A DNA stretch of 64,000 nucleotides from Limnohabitans sp. MORI2 (lineage in GTDB: Bacteria > Pseudomonadota > Gammaproteobacteria > Burkholderiales > Burkholderiaceae_C): the NCBI RefSeq assembly GCF_027925025.1, contig NZ_AP027058.1, positions 124,001 through 188,000 of the forward strand. The letters are read 5' to 3'. The translations under genes were made by a program, and so were the position numbers. Each line of letters starts with the position of its first letter. Within the stretch, counting starts at the first letter, position 1. Below the pieces are notes generated by a model that saw nothing but the letters and a program-made list of their open reading frames with translations, searched no databases and was not told the origin of the DNA. Shown piece by piece: positions 31,517-42,335 of the stretch.

Positions 31517-31786
31517 ATGACGGAAGCTAAGAAATCCCTCAAGCGCACCTTGATTGGCAAGGTGGTGAGCGACAAGCGCGCTAAAACTGTGACTGTGCTC
31601 GTGGAGCGTCGTGTGAAGCACGCCCTCTACGGCAAGATCGTGGCTAAGTCCTCGAAGTATCACGCTCACGACGAAACAGGTGCATACCACCTGGGCGACG
31701 TGATCGAGATCACTGAGAGCAAGCCAATTTCGAAAACCAAAAACTGGGTCGTGACCCGTTTGGTTGAGAAAGCTGCTGCGGTTTAA
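31517..31786 (+). CDS. rpsQ: 30S ribosomal protein S17
   Basis: 89 residues from the ATG at 31517, behind AAGGAG five bases away; the GTG at 31511 lies too close to that site. OB-fold protein ([20 protein letters not shown]). It is the last gene of this cluster; rplN and the spc genes do not follow. Confidence 0.97.
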   Translation: MTEAKKSLKRTLIGKVVSDKRAKTVTVLVERRVKHALYGKIVAKSSKYHAHDETGAYHLGDVIEITESKPISKTKNWVVTRLVEKAAAV

Positions 31787-31820
31787 ATACCAAAGGGCTT
31801 CGGCTCTGCAAGGCTAAAGA

Positions 31821-31848
31821 AAACGACCCACAATGTGGGTCGTTTTTG
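31821..31848 (+). terminator. Terminator of the ribosomal cluster
   Basis: Near-perfect palindrome AAACGACCCAC/GTGGGTCGTTT followed by TTTTGTTTTG. It ends the rplC-rpsQ operon 35 bases after rpsQ. Confidence 0.85.
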
Positions 31849-31876
31849 TTTTGTAACGTCATTTTTTGGAGACAGC

Positions 31877-32383
31877 ATGATTAAAGTTGGAGACACCCTG
31901 CCACACACCACCCTGATGGAATATTCAGAGGTCGAAGGTGAAGGCTGCAGCATTGGCCCGAACGCTGTGGATGTGGCCAAAGCGACTGCAGGTAAAACCA
32001 TTGCTTTGTTTGCCTTGCCAGGCGCGTTTACGCCCACTTGCTCTGCGAGGCATGTGCCTGGCTACGTGGCCTTGCACGATGAGTTCAAAGCAGCTGGCGT
32101 GGATGAAATCTGGTGTGTCAGTGTCAATGATGCATTTGTCATGGGTGCCTGGGCGCGTGACCAAAACACAAATGGCAAAGTGCGCATGTTGGGCGACGGT
32201 AGTGCAGAATTTGCCAAAGCCACAGGTTTGGTATTGGATTTGACTGCTCGCGGTATGGGCGTTCGCAGCGATCGTTATTCAATGTTGGTCAAGGACGGCA
32301 AGGTGGTGACGCTGAATGCAGAAGCGCCGGGTAAGTTTGAAGTGAGCAATGCCGAGACCTTGCTGGCTCAAGTCAAAGCGTAA
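31877..32383 (+). CDS. Peroxiredoxin (Prx5-like redoxin)
   Basis: 168 residues from the ATG at 31877, behind TTTTTTGGAGAC. The peroxidatic cysteine sits in PGAFTPTCSARHVPGY and the remaining redoxin fold is complete (DEIWCVSVNDAFVMGAWA; RYSMLVKDG). It reduces peroxides using thiols in the cytoplasm. It stands alone between two terminators. Confidence 0.92.
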   Translation: MIKVGDTLPHTTLMEYSEVEGEGCSIGPNAVDVAKATAGKTIALFALPGAFTPTCSARHVPGYVALHDEFKAAGVDEIWCVSVNDAFVMGAWARDQNTNGKVRMLGDGSAEFAKATGLVLDLTARGMGVRSDRYSMLVKDGKVVTLNAEAPGKFEVSNAETLLAQVKA

Positions 32384-32397
32384 AACTTCGATGCAAC

Positions 32398-32425
32398 AAA
32401 AAGCCGCGCACTGCGCGGCTTTTTT
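32398..32425. terminator. Bidirectional terminator
   Basis: AAAAAGCCGCGC/GCGCGGCTTTTT with a three-base loop, between the convergent peroxiredoxin and cytochrome b genes. Confidence 0.85.
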
Positions 32426-32442
32426 ATGGGCGTTACAAATGG

Positions 32443-33120
32443 TTAGGCAAGGGTCACTAAGCGGTAAACCACATAGGCGCACCCTACAAAAATACCAAGT
32501 GCAAACAAGCGAGACGTGCGTGTGTCACGAGACGCGTGAACTTCGGCGGTGAACACTTTGTCGCCCGTGAGCATGGGGGTGATTAAGTCCTCGTGCTTGA
32601 TGCGTTTGTAATAAAGCACAGTGCCCACATGCAAAGCGATCAGCACAATCAAAAGAACTTTACCAATGTCGCTGTGGTATTCAGTGGCAAGCTCAACCCA
32701 GTCTGCAGGTACAAAGGCGGTCCAAGGGCCTGCGTTAGCAATTTCATCATCGCTGAGAAAACCGCTGAACACTTGTAGCAAAACTAGGCTCAACATACCG
32801 ATGACAGACAGAGCCCCCAAAGGGTTATGGCCAATGCTCTGAGGTGTTTGTTGTTCACGCACGGCTTGCAGGTAAGCGCGCAATTTGGCCGGTGTAGGCA
32901 CAAAATTGCTGAATCTAGACCAGTGGCCGCCCACAAAGCCCCAGACCAAACGGAAAAGAACCAAGGTCAACACGGTGTAGCCTAGCCAGAAATGAATCGG
33001 CATGAGGCCCATTTCGCCAGTGGCTATGAGCCCCGCAACGCAGAGCGCCAAAAGAACATGAAATCCTCGCGTGGGAAGATCCCAAATACGAATGCGATGC
33101 AATGAATGTGTGTGTGGCAT
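32443..33120 (-). CDS. Cytochrome b561-type membrane protein
   Basis: 225 residues with four to five helices, starting at ATG 33120 (MPHTHSLHRIRIWDLPTRG). Candidate heme-ligand histidines are H21, H43, H149 and H164, spaced as in bacterial cytochrome b561 proteins. It probably passes electrons between quinol and a c-type cytochrome. The divergent neighbour is a cytochrome c', and such b/c' pairs are common, so I infer a functional pair. Confidence 0.88.
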   Translation of the reverse strand: MPHTHSLHRIRIWDLPTRGFHVLLALCVAGLIATGEMGLMPIHFWLGYTVLTLVLFRLVWGFVGGHWSRFSNFVPTPAKLRAYLQAVREQQTPQSIGHNPLGALSVIGMLSLVLLQVFSGFLSDDEIANAGPWTAFVPADWVELATEYHSDIGKVLLIVLIALHVGTVLYYKRIKHEDLITPMLTGDKVFTAEVHASRDTRTSRLFALGIFVGCAYVVYRLVTLA

Positions 33121-33212
33121 GCGGTAAAGAATGATAAAAAGACAGCGTGCAACAAAGTTCGTAAACTCAGCGCACCAACACATCCTATTTTCAACCCTAA
33201 AGGACCTACCCA

Positions 33213-33665
33213 ATGAAAAAGATCATCTTGTCGTCGATTGCGCTTTGTGCTGCTGCAATGAGCTTTTCAGCTGCAGCGCAGTTTGCAAAACCAGAAGATG
33301 CGGTGAAATACCGTAAAGCAGCGTTCAGTGTGACAGCCGCACACTTTGGCCGCCTAGGTGCCATGGCCCAAGGTAAGGCGCCTTTCGATGCCAAGATCGC
33401 CACAGAGAACGCCGAGATCGTGGCAAGCATGGCCAAATTGCCATGGCATGCCTTTGGTGAAGGTACAGAAACAGCAGAGACTAAAGCCAAGCCAGAGGTT
33501 TGGAAGCAGAGCGCTAAGTTCAAAGAAGCGGCTGACAAACTACAGTCCGAATCCGTCAAGTTGGTTGCTGCCACTAAGACAGGCAAAGAAGATGCATTCA
33601 AAGCGGCATTCACTGCAACGGCAGGCACATGCAAGTCTTGCCACGACGACTTCAAAAACAAATAA
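33213..33665 (+). CDS. Cytochrome c'
   Basis: 150 residues. Signal peptide to about residue 22 (SAAAQ), then a four-helix-bundle domain with the heme motif C140-K-S-C143-H144 near the C-terminus, the diagnostic layout of cytochrome c'. Periplasmic, high-spin heme; family members bind NO and CO. Divergent from the cytochrome b561 gene. Confidence 0.93.
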   Translation: MKKIILSSIALCAAAMSFSAAAQFAKPEDAVKYRKAAFSVTAAHFGRLGAMAQGKAPFDAKIATENAEIVASMAKLPWHAFGEGTETAETKAKPEVWKQSAKFKEAADKLQSESVKLVAATKTGKEDAFKAAFTATAGTCKSCHDDFKNK

Positions 33666-33710
33666 AGTCTGAAAGACACGCACAAACCTGTAAGAGTTTG
33701 TGTCTCCAGC

Positions 33711-33746
33711 GGGGCAAGGGCCATTTGGTCTTGCCCCGTTTGTCTT
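33711..33746 (+). terminator. Hairpin terminator after cytochrome c'
   Basis: GGGGCAAG pairs with CTTGCCCC (33711-33718 with 33730-33737), followed by the weak T-tract GTTTGTCTT. A second hairpin (ACAAAC/GTTTGT) lies just before it. Confidence 0.6.
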
Positions 33747-33787
33747 GATAATTGAGGCATGAAAAATTTAAGAGAAAGCACAACCTC

Positions 33788-35026
33788 ATGAGCCACGATG
33801 TACTGCCACGTAAAGCAGCAATATGGGTGTTCGTGGCTTTCGCCTCGGCCTATTTTTTATCAACCCTGCTGCGTGCGATCACAGCTACTTTGTCGCCGAT
33901 GTTGACCTTGGACTTCGGTTTGCACGCGCGTGATTTGGGCTTGCTTGCTGGCGGCTATTTCTTTGGTTTTTCACTGACGCAATTACCCATGGGGCATTGG
34001 CTGGATCAACATGGCCCTAAGAAAGTGGTGTTGAGCTTTTTAGGGGTCGCCGTTTTAGGGTGTTTGGCATTTTCATGGGCATCCGATTTTTACGGTTTGC
34101 TGATGGCTCGAGTCATGATTGGTGTGGGCGTCAGCGCATGCTTGATGGCGCCACTCACAGGCTATCGCCGATGGCTTGCTTTAGAAAACCAGCAACGTGC
34201 TAATTCGTGGATGCTCATGACCGGCGCCTTTGGCATGTTGGCCTCAACGCTGCCTGTGCAATGGTTGTTGCCAGTTGTGGGGTGGCGTTGGATTTTTGTG
34301 GGGCTTGCGTTTCTGATCGTGATGTCGATGGTCTTGATGACATGGCAAGTGCCAAAGTGGCGTCTCCCAGAGCTTGTGGCCGAAACCGAGCCAAGCAAAC
34401 GCGTGGGTATTTTGGCCAGCTACAAACAAGTGTGGGCGCACCCCTATTTCCGAAGTCTCACGCCAATGGGTTTTTTCAACTACGGCGGCTTTGTGGCCAT
34501 GCAAACCTTGTGGGCAGGGCCTTGGATGGTCAAGGTGGCAGGCTACACACCGTTGGAGGCAGCCACCGGCCTATTCTGGGTGAACGTCTGCATGTTGATC
34601 ACGTTTTGGTTGTGGGGCTTGTACACACCAGCGTTGACCAAGCGCGGCTACAGCGCTGACAAATTAATGACCTATGGCGTGCCGCTGAATTTTTGTGTGC
34701 AGACCTACATCATCTTGGCGGGGGCGGATGCAGGTGCCTTGCATTGGGCCTTGTTCTGTATTAGCAGTTCGTTTGTCGCATTGGCGCAGCCCGCCGTGGG
34801 CATGGCATTTCCCGCAGCGGTCGCAGGCAAGGCCTTGTCTGCGTATAACCTGGTGCTGTTCTTGGGTGTGTTTGTGGTTCAGTGGAGCATGGGGCTCATG
34901 ATTGATGGCTTCAAAGCGCAAGGATGGATGGAGCCTGTCGCTTTTCAAGGTGCTATGGCTGTGTATTTCATGTGCTGTTTGGCGTCTTATGGCTATTTTT
35001 TAAAGCACAAATCAGACAGCCGATAA
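33788..35026 (+). CDS. Major facilitator superfamily transporter
   Basis: 412 residues with twelve helices. The loop 2-3 signature reads PMGHWLDQHGPKKVV. It resembles the nitrate/nitrite or organic-acid MFS groups, but I cannot name a substrate. Start at ATG 33788 (MSHDVLPRKAAIW). Its stop is 27 bases before ptsM, so co-transcription is possible. Confidence 0.9.
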   Translation: MSHDVLPRKAAIWVFVAFASAYFLSTLLRAITATLSPMLTLDFGLHARDLGLLAGGYFFGFSLTQLPMGHWLDQHGPKKVVLSFLGVAVLGCLAFSWASDFYGLLMARVMIGVGVSACLMAPLTGYRRWLALENQQRANSWMLMTGAFGMLASTLPVQWLLPVVGWRWIFVGLAFLIVMSMVLMTWQVPKWRLPELVAETEPSKRVGILASYKQVWAHPYFRSLTPMGFFNYGGFVAMQTLWAGPWMVKVAGYTPLEAATGLFWVNVCMLITFWLWGLYTPALTKRGYSADKLMTYGVPLNFCVQTYIILAGADAGALHWALFCISSSFVALAQPAVGMAFPAAVAGKALSAYNLVLFLGVFVVQWSMGLMIDGFKAQGWMEPVAFQGAMAVYFMCCLASYGYFLKHKSDSR

Positions 35027-35052
35027 TCAGCAGCAACGTTCTGAATAAATTT

Positions 35053-35499
35053 ATGAGCAATCGCATCCTCATCATTGCCCACGCGCCCCTAGCGCAGGCG
35101 CTACGTGACTGTGCCATGCACGTGTATGACGAATGCTCGGCAGACGTCATTGCCATCGATGTGCAGCCCGATGCTCAGCCTGAAGACACATTGTCACAAG
35201 CACTAGATGCGGCGGGTTCTGCGCTGGATACGGGCTTGCTAGTGCTGACCGATATTTTTGGCGCAACACCGGCTAACGTGGCTCAAAAGCTCGTGGCGGG
35301 TAGCAATGCCAAACTCATTGCGGGCGTGAATTTGCCGATGCTGTACCGTGTGGTGTGCTATCGCCATGAATCACTGGACGCATTGGTGGCGCGTGCGCTC
35401 ACAGGCGGCACGCAAGGCGTGATGCAAGTGGCTATCACCGCTCCCCAGAATCAAAATCGTAGAACCCATGATCAAAACAACCACCACCATCAGCAATAA
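35053..35499 (+). CDS. ptsM: PTS EIIA component, mannose family
   Basis: 148 residues of EIIA-Man fold, phospho-accepting His10 in IIAHAPLAQAL, then TDIFGATPANVA. No EIIB or EIIC partner is present, so it probably acts as a phosphorylation-state sensor, as proposed for the ptsM-ptsH-ptsI set in Ralstonia. The last 11 residues (THDQNNHHHQQ) are written by the 32 bases that overlap ptsH, giving an odd His/Asn/Gln tail. Confidence 0.9.
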   Translation: MSNRILIIAHAPLAQALRDCAMHVYDECSADVIAIDVQPDAQPEDTLSQALDAAGSALDTGLLVLTDIFGATPANVAQKLVAGSNAKLIAGVNLPMLYRVVCYRHESLDALVARALTGGTQGVMQVAITAPQNQNRRTHDQNNHHHQQ

Positions 35500-35737
35500 G
35501 TTGGGCTTGCATGCCCGCGCTTCAGCCAAGCTCACCAAATTGGCGGGCAGTTTTCCTTGTGAGGTCTGGATCAGCAAAGGCGAGCGCCGTGTCAATGCAA
35601 AAAGCATCATGGGCGTCATGATGCTGGCCGCCGGTATCGGCAGCGAGGTCGAGCTCGAAACCGATGGCGCTCAAGAGCAAGAGGCCATGGATGCATTGCT
35701 GGCACTGATGGCCGATAAATTTGGTGAAGGTGAGTAA
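35468..35737 (+). CDS. ptsH: Phosphocarrier protein HPr
   Basis: 89 residues. His15 in LGLHARAS receives phosphate from enzyme I, and Ser46 in NAKSIMGVMM is the HPr-kinase site, suggesting an hprK gene elsewhere. It overlaps ptsM by 32 bases. Confidence 0.96.
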   Translation: MIKTTTTISNKLGLHARASAKLTKLAGSFPCEVWISKGERRVNAKSIMGVMMLAAGIGSEVELETDGAQEQEAMDALLALMADKFGEGE

Positions 35738-35743
35738 TTCGAG

Positions 35744-37510
35744 ATGACGTTTTCAGTTCACGGTCTGGCAGTTGCACGCGGTATCGCCATTGGGCGAGCC
35801 GTGTTGGTCGCTTCTAGCCGTGTCGATGTGGCGCATTACTTCATCGCGCATGAGCAGGTGAGTTCGGAGCTTCGGCGTTTAGGACAAGCGCGTGAGGCTG
35901 TGCTGGCTGAGTTGAATCATCTGCATGACAACTTGCCCAAGGACTCGCCGCCCGAGTTGTCCGCCATCTTGGAAGTCCATCTGATGCTGCTCCAAGACAG
36001 CATGTTGGAAGAAGGCGTCACGAGCTGGATCAAAGAGCGTTTGTATAACGCTGAGTGGGCTTTGACCTCGCAGTTAGATGTGGTGGCGCGTCAATTCGAC
36101 GAAATGGATGATCCCTATTTGCGCGAGCGCAAAGGTGATTTAGAGCAAGTGGTCGAGCGCATGCTGCGACACATGAAAGGCGTGACGCAGGTCATGCCCC
36201 ACCCCGCTGTTAAACGCAGCAACCAAGCTCGCCAGCAAGATTTGCAGCTGGATGACGACATGGACGTGCCGTTGGTTTTGGTGGCTCATGACTTGTCACC
36301 CGCAGACATGCTGCAATTCAAGCAAAGCGTGTTCACGGGTTTTGTGACCGATGTGGGCGGCAAGACATCGCATACCGCCATCGTGGCGCGCAGTTTGGAT
36401 ATTCCTGCGGTGGTGGGGGCGCGAACAGCCAGCCAGCTGGTGCGCCAAGACGATTGGATCATCATCGATGGTGATGCCGGCGTTGTCATCGTCAACCCCT
36501 CGCCCATCATCTTGGCCGAGTACGGATTCAAACAGCGTCAAGCCGATTTAGAGCGCGAACGTCTCTTGCGCTTGCGTCATACGCCAGCCGTGACGTTGGA
36601 TGGGCAACGCGTGGATTTGTTGGCCAATATTGAAATGCCAGAGGACTCGCCTGCAGCATTGGATGTAGGCGCTGTCGGCGTTGGTTTGTTCCGTAGTGAA
36701 TTTTTGTTCATGGGCCGCGCAGGCGCGCTGCCTGATGAACAAGAGCAGTACCTTGCCTATAGGCGTGCCGTGGACGGCATGAAGGGGCTGCCCGTCACCA
36801 TTCGAACGGTGGATATTGGTGCAGACAAGCCCTTGGATCGCACGGTCAAAGATGAAACACATTTGAATCCAGCCTTGGGTCTGCGAGCCATTCGCTGGAG
36901 CTTGGCCGATCCGGCCATGTTCTTGACGCAGTTGCGTGCTATTTTGCGAGCGGCCGCTCACGGGCAAGTGCATCTGTTAATTCCAATGCTGGCCCACGCG
37001 AGAGAAATCAAACAAACGCTGTCACTCATTGACAAAGCGCGTCAGCAATTAGACGCCCGTGGAGAAGTGTTTGGCCCTGTCAAAGTGGGTGCCATGATTG
37101 AAGTTCCTGCTGCGGCATTGAGCGTGAAGATGTTCTTGCAGCACTTCGACTTTTTGTCTGTGGGAACCAACGACCTGATTCAATACACCTTGGCGATTGA
37201 CCGTGCGGACGAACTGGTTGCGCATTTGTATGACCCATTGCACCCAGCGGTTTTGCGATTGTTGGCAGACACGATTGCCGAGAGCCGAATCCAAGGCAAG
37301 AGCGTGAGTGTGTGTGGCGAAATGGCTGGCGATCCAGCCATGACCCGTTTGTTGTTGGGCTTGGGCTTGCGCAGCTTCTCGATGCATCCCACGCAAATCT
37401 TGGCGGTGAAGCAAGAGGTGATTCGCGCCGATGCCGCACGCTTGGAAGCGTGGGCACAAGAGGTACTCGCCAGCGATGAGCCTGCCGAGTTGATGGGGCT
37501 TAAGGGTTAA
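35744..37510 (+). CDS. ptsI: Phosphoenolpyruvate-protein phosphotransferase (enzyme I)
   Basis: 588 residues. Starts the phosphorelay by taking phosphate from PEP. The active histidine is H210 in [13 protein letters not shown]; the PEP-binding barrel shows [19 protein letters not shown] and [13 protein letters not shown]. No GAF domain precedes it, so it is the classical enzyme I rather than PtsP. Its end overlaps the convergent lipA gene by 11 bases. Confidence 0.96.
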   Translation: MTFSVHGLAVARGIAIGRAVLVASSRVDVAHYFIAHEQVSSELRRLGQAREAVLAELNHLHDNLPKDSPPELSAILEVHLMLLQDSMLEEGVTSWIKERLYNAEWALTSQLDVVARQFDEMDDPYLRERKGDLEQVVERMLRHMKGVTQVMPHPAVKRSNQARQQDLQLDDDMDVPLVLVAHDLSPADMLQFKQSVFTGFVTDVGGKTSHTAIVARSLDIPAVVGARTASQLVRQDDWIIIDGDAGVVIVNPSPIILAEYGFKQRQADLERERLLRLRHTPAVTLDGQRVDLLANIEMPEDSPAALDVGAVGVGLFRSEFLFMGRAGALPDEQEQYLAYRRAVDGMKGLPVTIRTVDIGADKPLDRTVKDETHLNPALGLRAIRWSLADPAMFLTQLRAILRAAAHGQVHLLIPMLAHAREIKQTLSLIDKARQQLDARGEVFGPVKVGAMIEVPAAALSVKMFLQHFDFLSVGTNDLIQYTLAIDRADELVAHLYDPLHPAVLRLLADTIAESRIQGKSVSVCGEMAGDPAMTRLLLGLGLRSFSMHPTQILAVKQEVIRADAARLEAWAQEVLASDEPAELMGLKG

Positions 37511-38489
37511 GCGCGGCGTGAGCCTGCTGGTCTGCGTGGTATGACGATCGCACCATGGCACCGACGGCTGCGTGTGTGAAGCCCATCTCGTAGGCTTTTT
37601 CTTCAAACATCTTGAACGTGTCTGGGTGCACATAGCGGCGCACAGGGATGTGGCTGGTGCTGGGTGCTAAGTATTGACCGATGGTGAGCATGTCGATGTT
37701 GTGATCGCGCATGTCTTGCATCACCTGCAAAATTTCTTCGTCTGTTTCGCCAAGGCCCACCATCAAGCCGCTCTTGGTGGGGACGTTGGGAAACAAGGCC
37801 TTGAACTTCTTGAGTAAGTTCAGGCTGAACGCGTAGTCGCTGCCGGGGCGTGCTTCTTTGTAGAGGCGCGGCACGGTCTCTAAATTGTGGTTCATCACAT
37901 CAGGCGGTGCGGCTTTGAGAATCTCCAAGGCGCGGTCATCACGGCCTCGGAAGTCGGGGACCAAAATTTCAATTTGCGTTTGGGGTGACAGCTCGCGTGT
38001 GCGTCGAATGCAATCTACAAAATGTTGGCTGCCGCCATCGCGCAAGTCATCGCGATCGACACTAGTAATCACCACGTATTTCAGCTTCAAGTCCGCAATG
38101 GTTTTGGCTAAGTTTTCTGGCTCGTTCACGTCGAGTGGATCAGGGCGACCGTGACCCACATCGCAGAAGGGGCAGCGGCGTGTGCACTTGTCGCCCATGA
38201 TCATGAAGGTGGCCGTGCCTTTGCCAAAGCATTCGCCAATGTTGGGGCAGCTGGCTTCTTCGCACACGGTCACCAATTTGTTGGCGCGCAGCACGTCTTT
38301 GATTTCGTAAAAACGTGTCGAGGGCGAGCCGGCTTTGACGCGAATCCAATCAGGCTTTTTCAGCACTTCGCTTTGTTCCACTTTCACGGGGATGCGTGAG
38401 AGTTTGGCGGCGGCTTTTTGCTTGGCAGAAGCGTTGTAGTTTTCGACGGTTTGCGCTTCGCGCACGACTTGGTTTTCTGGGGTGGACAT
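37500..38489 (-). CDS. lipA: Lipoyl synthase
   Basis: 329 residues. Radical SAM enzyme inserting two sulfurs into protein-bound octanoate. Both iron-sulfur clusters are visible: the auxiliary site [12 protein letters not shown] and the SAM site CTRRCPFC. The C-terminal serine region VRSSYHAD is present. Operon ybeD-lipB-lipA on the minus strand. Confidence 0.98.
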   Translation of the reverse strand: MSTPENQVVREAQTVENYNASAKQKAAAKLSRIPVKVEQSEVLKKPDWIRVKAGSPSTRFYEIKDVLRANKLVTVCEEASCPNIGECFGKGTATFMIMGDKCTRRCPFCDVGHGRPDPLDVNEPENLAKTIADLKLKYVVITSVDRDDLRDGGSQHFVDCIRRTRELSPQTQIEILVPDFRGRDDRALEILKAAPPDVMNHNLETVPRLYKEARPGSDYAFSLNLLKKFKALFPNVPTKSGLMVGLGETDEEILQVMQDMRDHNIDMLTIGQYLAPSTSHIPVRRYVHPDTFKMFEEKAYEMGFTHAAVGAMVRSSYHADQQAHAALNP

Positions 38490-38519
38490 CGCGATAAAGC
38501 CTGTGTGAATGGCCCTGTA

Positions 38520-39197
38520 TCAGGGCGCCAAATGGGTGACGAGCTTTTGGCTCAAAACGTCAGCGGCCTCTTGCCAACTGACCGATACGCCGATTGTAGA
38601 AAGATCAACCGTTTGCAGGCCTTGATAGCCACAAGGGTTGATGCGCTGGTAGGGGGATAAGTCCATGGCCACGTTCAGGGCGACGCCGTGGTACGTGCAA
38701 TGGCGGCTGACCTTGATGCCAAGCGCAGCAATTTTGCCGAGCCCGGCAAAGTTTGGGTCTTTGCTGGCATTTTTTTGCGGACGCTGTGCCAGCATGGCGT
38801 GGCTGCTCGGGTTGTCTAAGCGTACGTAAATGCCGGGTGCGCCAGACACGCGATGGCCAGTGATGCCAAAGTGGTCGAGTGTGCGAATCACTGCCTCTTC
38901 AATGCGGTACACGTATTCCTTGACGTAGTAGCCTGCGCGTTGGAGGTCGATCAAGGGGTATGCCACCACTTGCCCAGGGCCGTGGAATGTGACTTGTCCG
39001 CCGCGGTTAGTAGCCACCACAGGAATGTCCCCCGGGGCTAGCAAATGGTCTTCGTGTCCAGCAAGGCCTTGCGTGAACACGGGGGGGTGTTCGCAAACCC
39101 AGAGTTCATCAGGTGTCTCAGGCGTGCGTGTCGCTGTGAAATCCTGCATGGCCTGATAGGTGGGCAGGTAGGGCACGCGGCCAAGGTGTTTGATCAC
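38520..39197 (-). CDS. lipB: Octanoyl-[ACP]:protein N-octanoyltransferase
   Basis: 225 residues. Transfers octanoate from ACP to lipoyl domains. The substrate pocket ([20 protein letters not shown]) and the catalytic Lys/Cys region ([13 protein letters not shown]) are intact. Four-base overlap with the DUF493 gene upstream; lipA follows after 30 bases. Confidence 0.97.
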   Translation of the reverse strand: MIKHLGRVPYLPTYQAMQDFTATRTPETPDELWVCEHPPVFTQGLAGHEDHLLAPGDIPVVATNRGGQVTFHGPGQVVAYPLIDLQRAGYYVKEYVYRIEEAVIRTLDHFGITGHRVSGAPGIYVRLDNPSSHAMLAQRPQKNASKDPNFAGLGKIAALGIKVSRHCTYHGVALNVAMDLSPYQRINPCGYQGLQTVDLSTIGVSVSWQEAADVLSQKLVTHLAP

Positions 39198-39487
39198 AGC
39201 ACTACTTTCACCAAAGGGTGAGAGGTGAGGGTGCGGTAAAGCTCGTCCAGCTGCTCGCGGCTGGTAGCTGTCACGGTGATAGTGACGCCTAAATACTTAC
39301 CGCCCTTGCTTTCACGCAGTTCGATGGTGCTGGCGTCAAATGCGGGGTCGAATTGCTCTGCAATGTAAGTGACGGCATGCACAAAACCGTCAACCCGCTC
39401 GCCCATGACTTTGATGGGGAAAAGGCTTGGGTACTCGATCAGTGAGTCTGCGCGAGGGTTTTCTTGGGGTGTGCTGGGGCTTGTCAT
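39194..39487 (-). CDS. ybeD: YbeD/DUF493 family protein
   Basis: 97 residues of the ferredoxin-like DUF493 fold ([18 protein letters not shown], then [20 protein letters not shown]). Role unknown; regularly found beside lipB, which is also the case here, and thought to be regulatory. Divergent from the atp operon. Confidence 0.93.
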   Translation of the reverse strand: MTSPSTPQENPRADSLIEYPSLFPIKVMGERVDGFVHAVTYIAEQFDPAFDASTIELRESKGGKYLGVTITVTATSREQLDELYRTLTSHPLVKVVL

Positions 39488-39597
39488 GGCTCAAATTATC
39501 CTCTTCTTGGTGCGATAGACTCAAAAGCGTATGGGTTATCACGTACAATTCTTGGTTCTATAGAGACATGACGGATGTAACCTGGGCGTAAACAAAC

Positions 39598-40074
39598 ATG
39601 ACCAGAATACACCCCGAAGATCAGGAAGACGTACAAGAAACGTTTGAGCCACTTACTGCCGAACAGGCTGCTGAGTTGCGCAAACATCAGCCCCTTCTGT
39701 CGGTATGGCGGGTGGTGGGAGTCCAGGCGATGCTAGGGCTCTTGGTGGCAGGTCTTGTGTGGCTTGTGTCAGGGCGTATAGCTGCGGTTTATTCAGCACT
39801 TTACGGCGCGCTGGCTGTGATTGTCCCTGCGGCGTTGTTTGCGCGAGGTTTGACCAGTCGGGTTGCCTCGGTCAATGCTGGCGCTGCGGTGTTTGGCTTT
39901 TTCCTTTGGGAGATGGTCAAGATAGGCCTGACGGTGGCAATGCTATTTGCGGCGCCGCGTTTGGTGAATGATTTGAGCTGGCCTGCCATGTTGGCGGGTC
40001 TGGTGGTGACAATGAAGGTGTATTGGGTGGCGCTAGGCTTTCGCAAAGTGTTTTACCCAGTCAAACCAACTTAA
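39598..40074 (+). CDS. atpI: ATP synthase accessory protein I
   Basis: 158 residues with four membrane helices after a charged N-terminus. AtpI helps assemble the c-ring and may aid Mg uptake. First gene of atpIBEFHAGDC. A TACAAT at 39544-39549 is a possible -10 for the operon, although I see no clear -35. Confidence 0.85.
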   Translation: MTRIHPEDQEDVQETFEPLTAEQAAELRKHQPLLSVWRVVGVQAMLGLLVAGLVWLVSGRIAAVYSALYGALAVIVPAALFARGLTSRVASVNAGAAVFGFFLWEMVKIGLTVAMLFAAPRLVNDLSWPAMLAGLVVTMKVYWVALGFRKVFYPVKPT

Positions 40075-40088
40075 AAAAGAGCGAACGA

Positions 40089-41257
<1,169 letters not shown>

Positions 41258-41288
41258 TTCTCGCAACTACCAAAAGAAAGGTGTTGCC

Positions 41289-41759
41289 GTGAGTATCAAC
41301 GCAACCCTGTTCGTCCAGATGATCGTTTTTGCGATCTTGGTGTGGTTCACAATGAAATTTGTGTGGCCTCCCATCGCAAGCGCTCTTGACGAACGTTCAG
41401 AAAAAATTGCCCATGGTTTGGCTGCGGCCGAACATGCCAAGATTGAACTGTCCAACGCGCACAAAGAAGTGGAATTGAAGCTGGCTGAGACCCGCAACGA
41501 ATCTACCGCTTTGTTGGCTGACGCCGAGCGTCGCGCCCAGCACTTGATCGACGAAGCCAAGGCGCATGCCTCGGAAGAAGCGAAAAAGATTGTGGCTGCT
41601 GCTCATGCAGAAGCTGCGCAAGAAGTCGTGAAAGCACGTGAAGCCCTGCGTGAGCAAGTGGCTGCATTGGCTGTCAAAGGCGCAGAGCAGATTCTCCGCA
41701 AGGAAGTCAACGCCAGCGTTCACGCCGACTTGTTGGGTCGTCTGAAGACTGAGCTGTAA
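41289..41759 (+). CDS. atpF: ATP synthase Fo subunit b
   Basis: 156 residues starting at GTG (41289) with AAAGG upstream. One N-terminal helix ([19 protein letters not shown]) and a long charged coiled coil form the peripheral stalk. Confidence 0.96.
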   Translation: MSINATLFVQMIVFAILVWFTMKFVWPPIASALDERSEKIAHGLAAAEHAKIELSNAHKEVELKLAETRNESTALLADAERRAQHLIDEAKAHASEEAKKIVAAAHAEAAQEVVKAREALREQVAALAVKGAEQILRKEVNASVHADLLGRLKTEL

Positions 41760-41768
41760 GAGGACAAC

Positions 41769-42299
41769 ATGGCCGAACTCGCCACCATTGCCCGCCCTTA
41801 CGCAGAAGCTCTGTTCAAGGCTTCGGCCGCAGACCTGAGTGGTACCGCTGCATGGCTCGATGAGCTCGCAGCGATCGCTGGGAACGCCCAATTGCTGCAA
41901 TTTGCGGATAGCCCCAAAGTTACATCAAGCCAAGTGTTTGATTTGATTTCGGGTGTCGCCAAATCCAAATTGCCAACCGCTGCGCAAAACTTTTTGCACA
42001 CCGTGATTGACAACGGTCGCCTGAGCGCATTGCCTGAAGTGGCTGCGCAATTCCGTGCCCATGTCAACGCGCAAAGCGGTACGGCAGACGCTGTTGTGTA
42101 CAGCGCTTTCGACATCGACGCAGCAGCCTTGGCTGATGTGAAGGCTGCTCTCGAAAAGCGTTTTGCTCGCAAACTCAACGTCTCTGTGGCCTTGCAGCCT
42201 GAGCTGATTGGCGGTATTCGCGTGGTGGTGGGTGACGAAGTGCTCGACACTTCTGTCAAAGCCCGTTTAGATCAAATGAAAGTTGCGCTGACGGCTTAA
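41769..42299 (+). CDS. atpH: ATP synthase F1 subunit delta
   Basis: 176 residues, [19 protein letters not shown]. Caps the F1 head and joins it to the b stalk. The C-terminal [16 protein letters not shown] is typical. Confidence 0.96.
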   Translation: MAELATIARPYAEALFKASAADLSGTAAWLDELAAIAGNAQLLQFADSPKVTSSQVFDLISGVAKSKLPTAAQNFLHTVIDNGRLSALPEVAAQFRAHVNAQSGTADAVVYSAFDIDAAALADVKAALEKRFARKLNVSVALQPELIGGIRVVVGDEVLDTSVKARLDQMKVALTA

Positions 42300-42335
42300 T
42301 GCCTGTCAGCCCTAACAAGAAAGAAGGAAAGAGTC

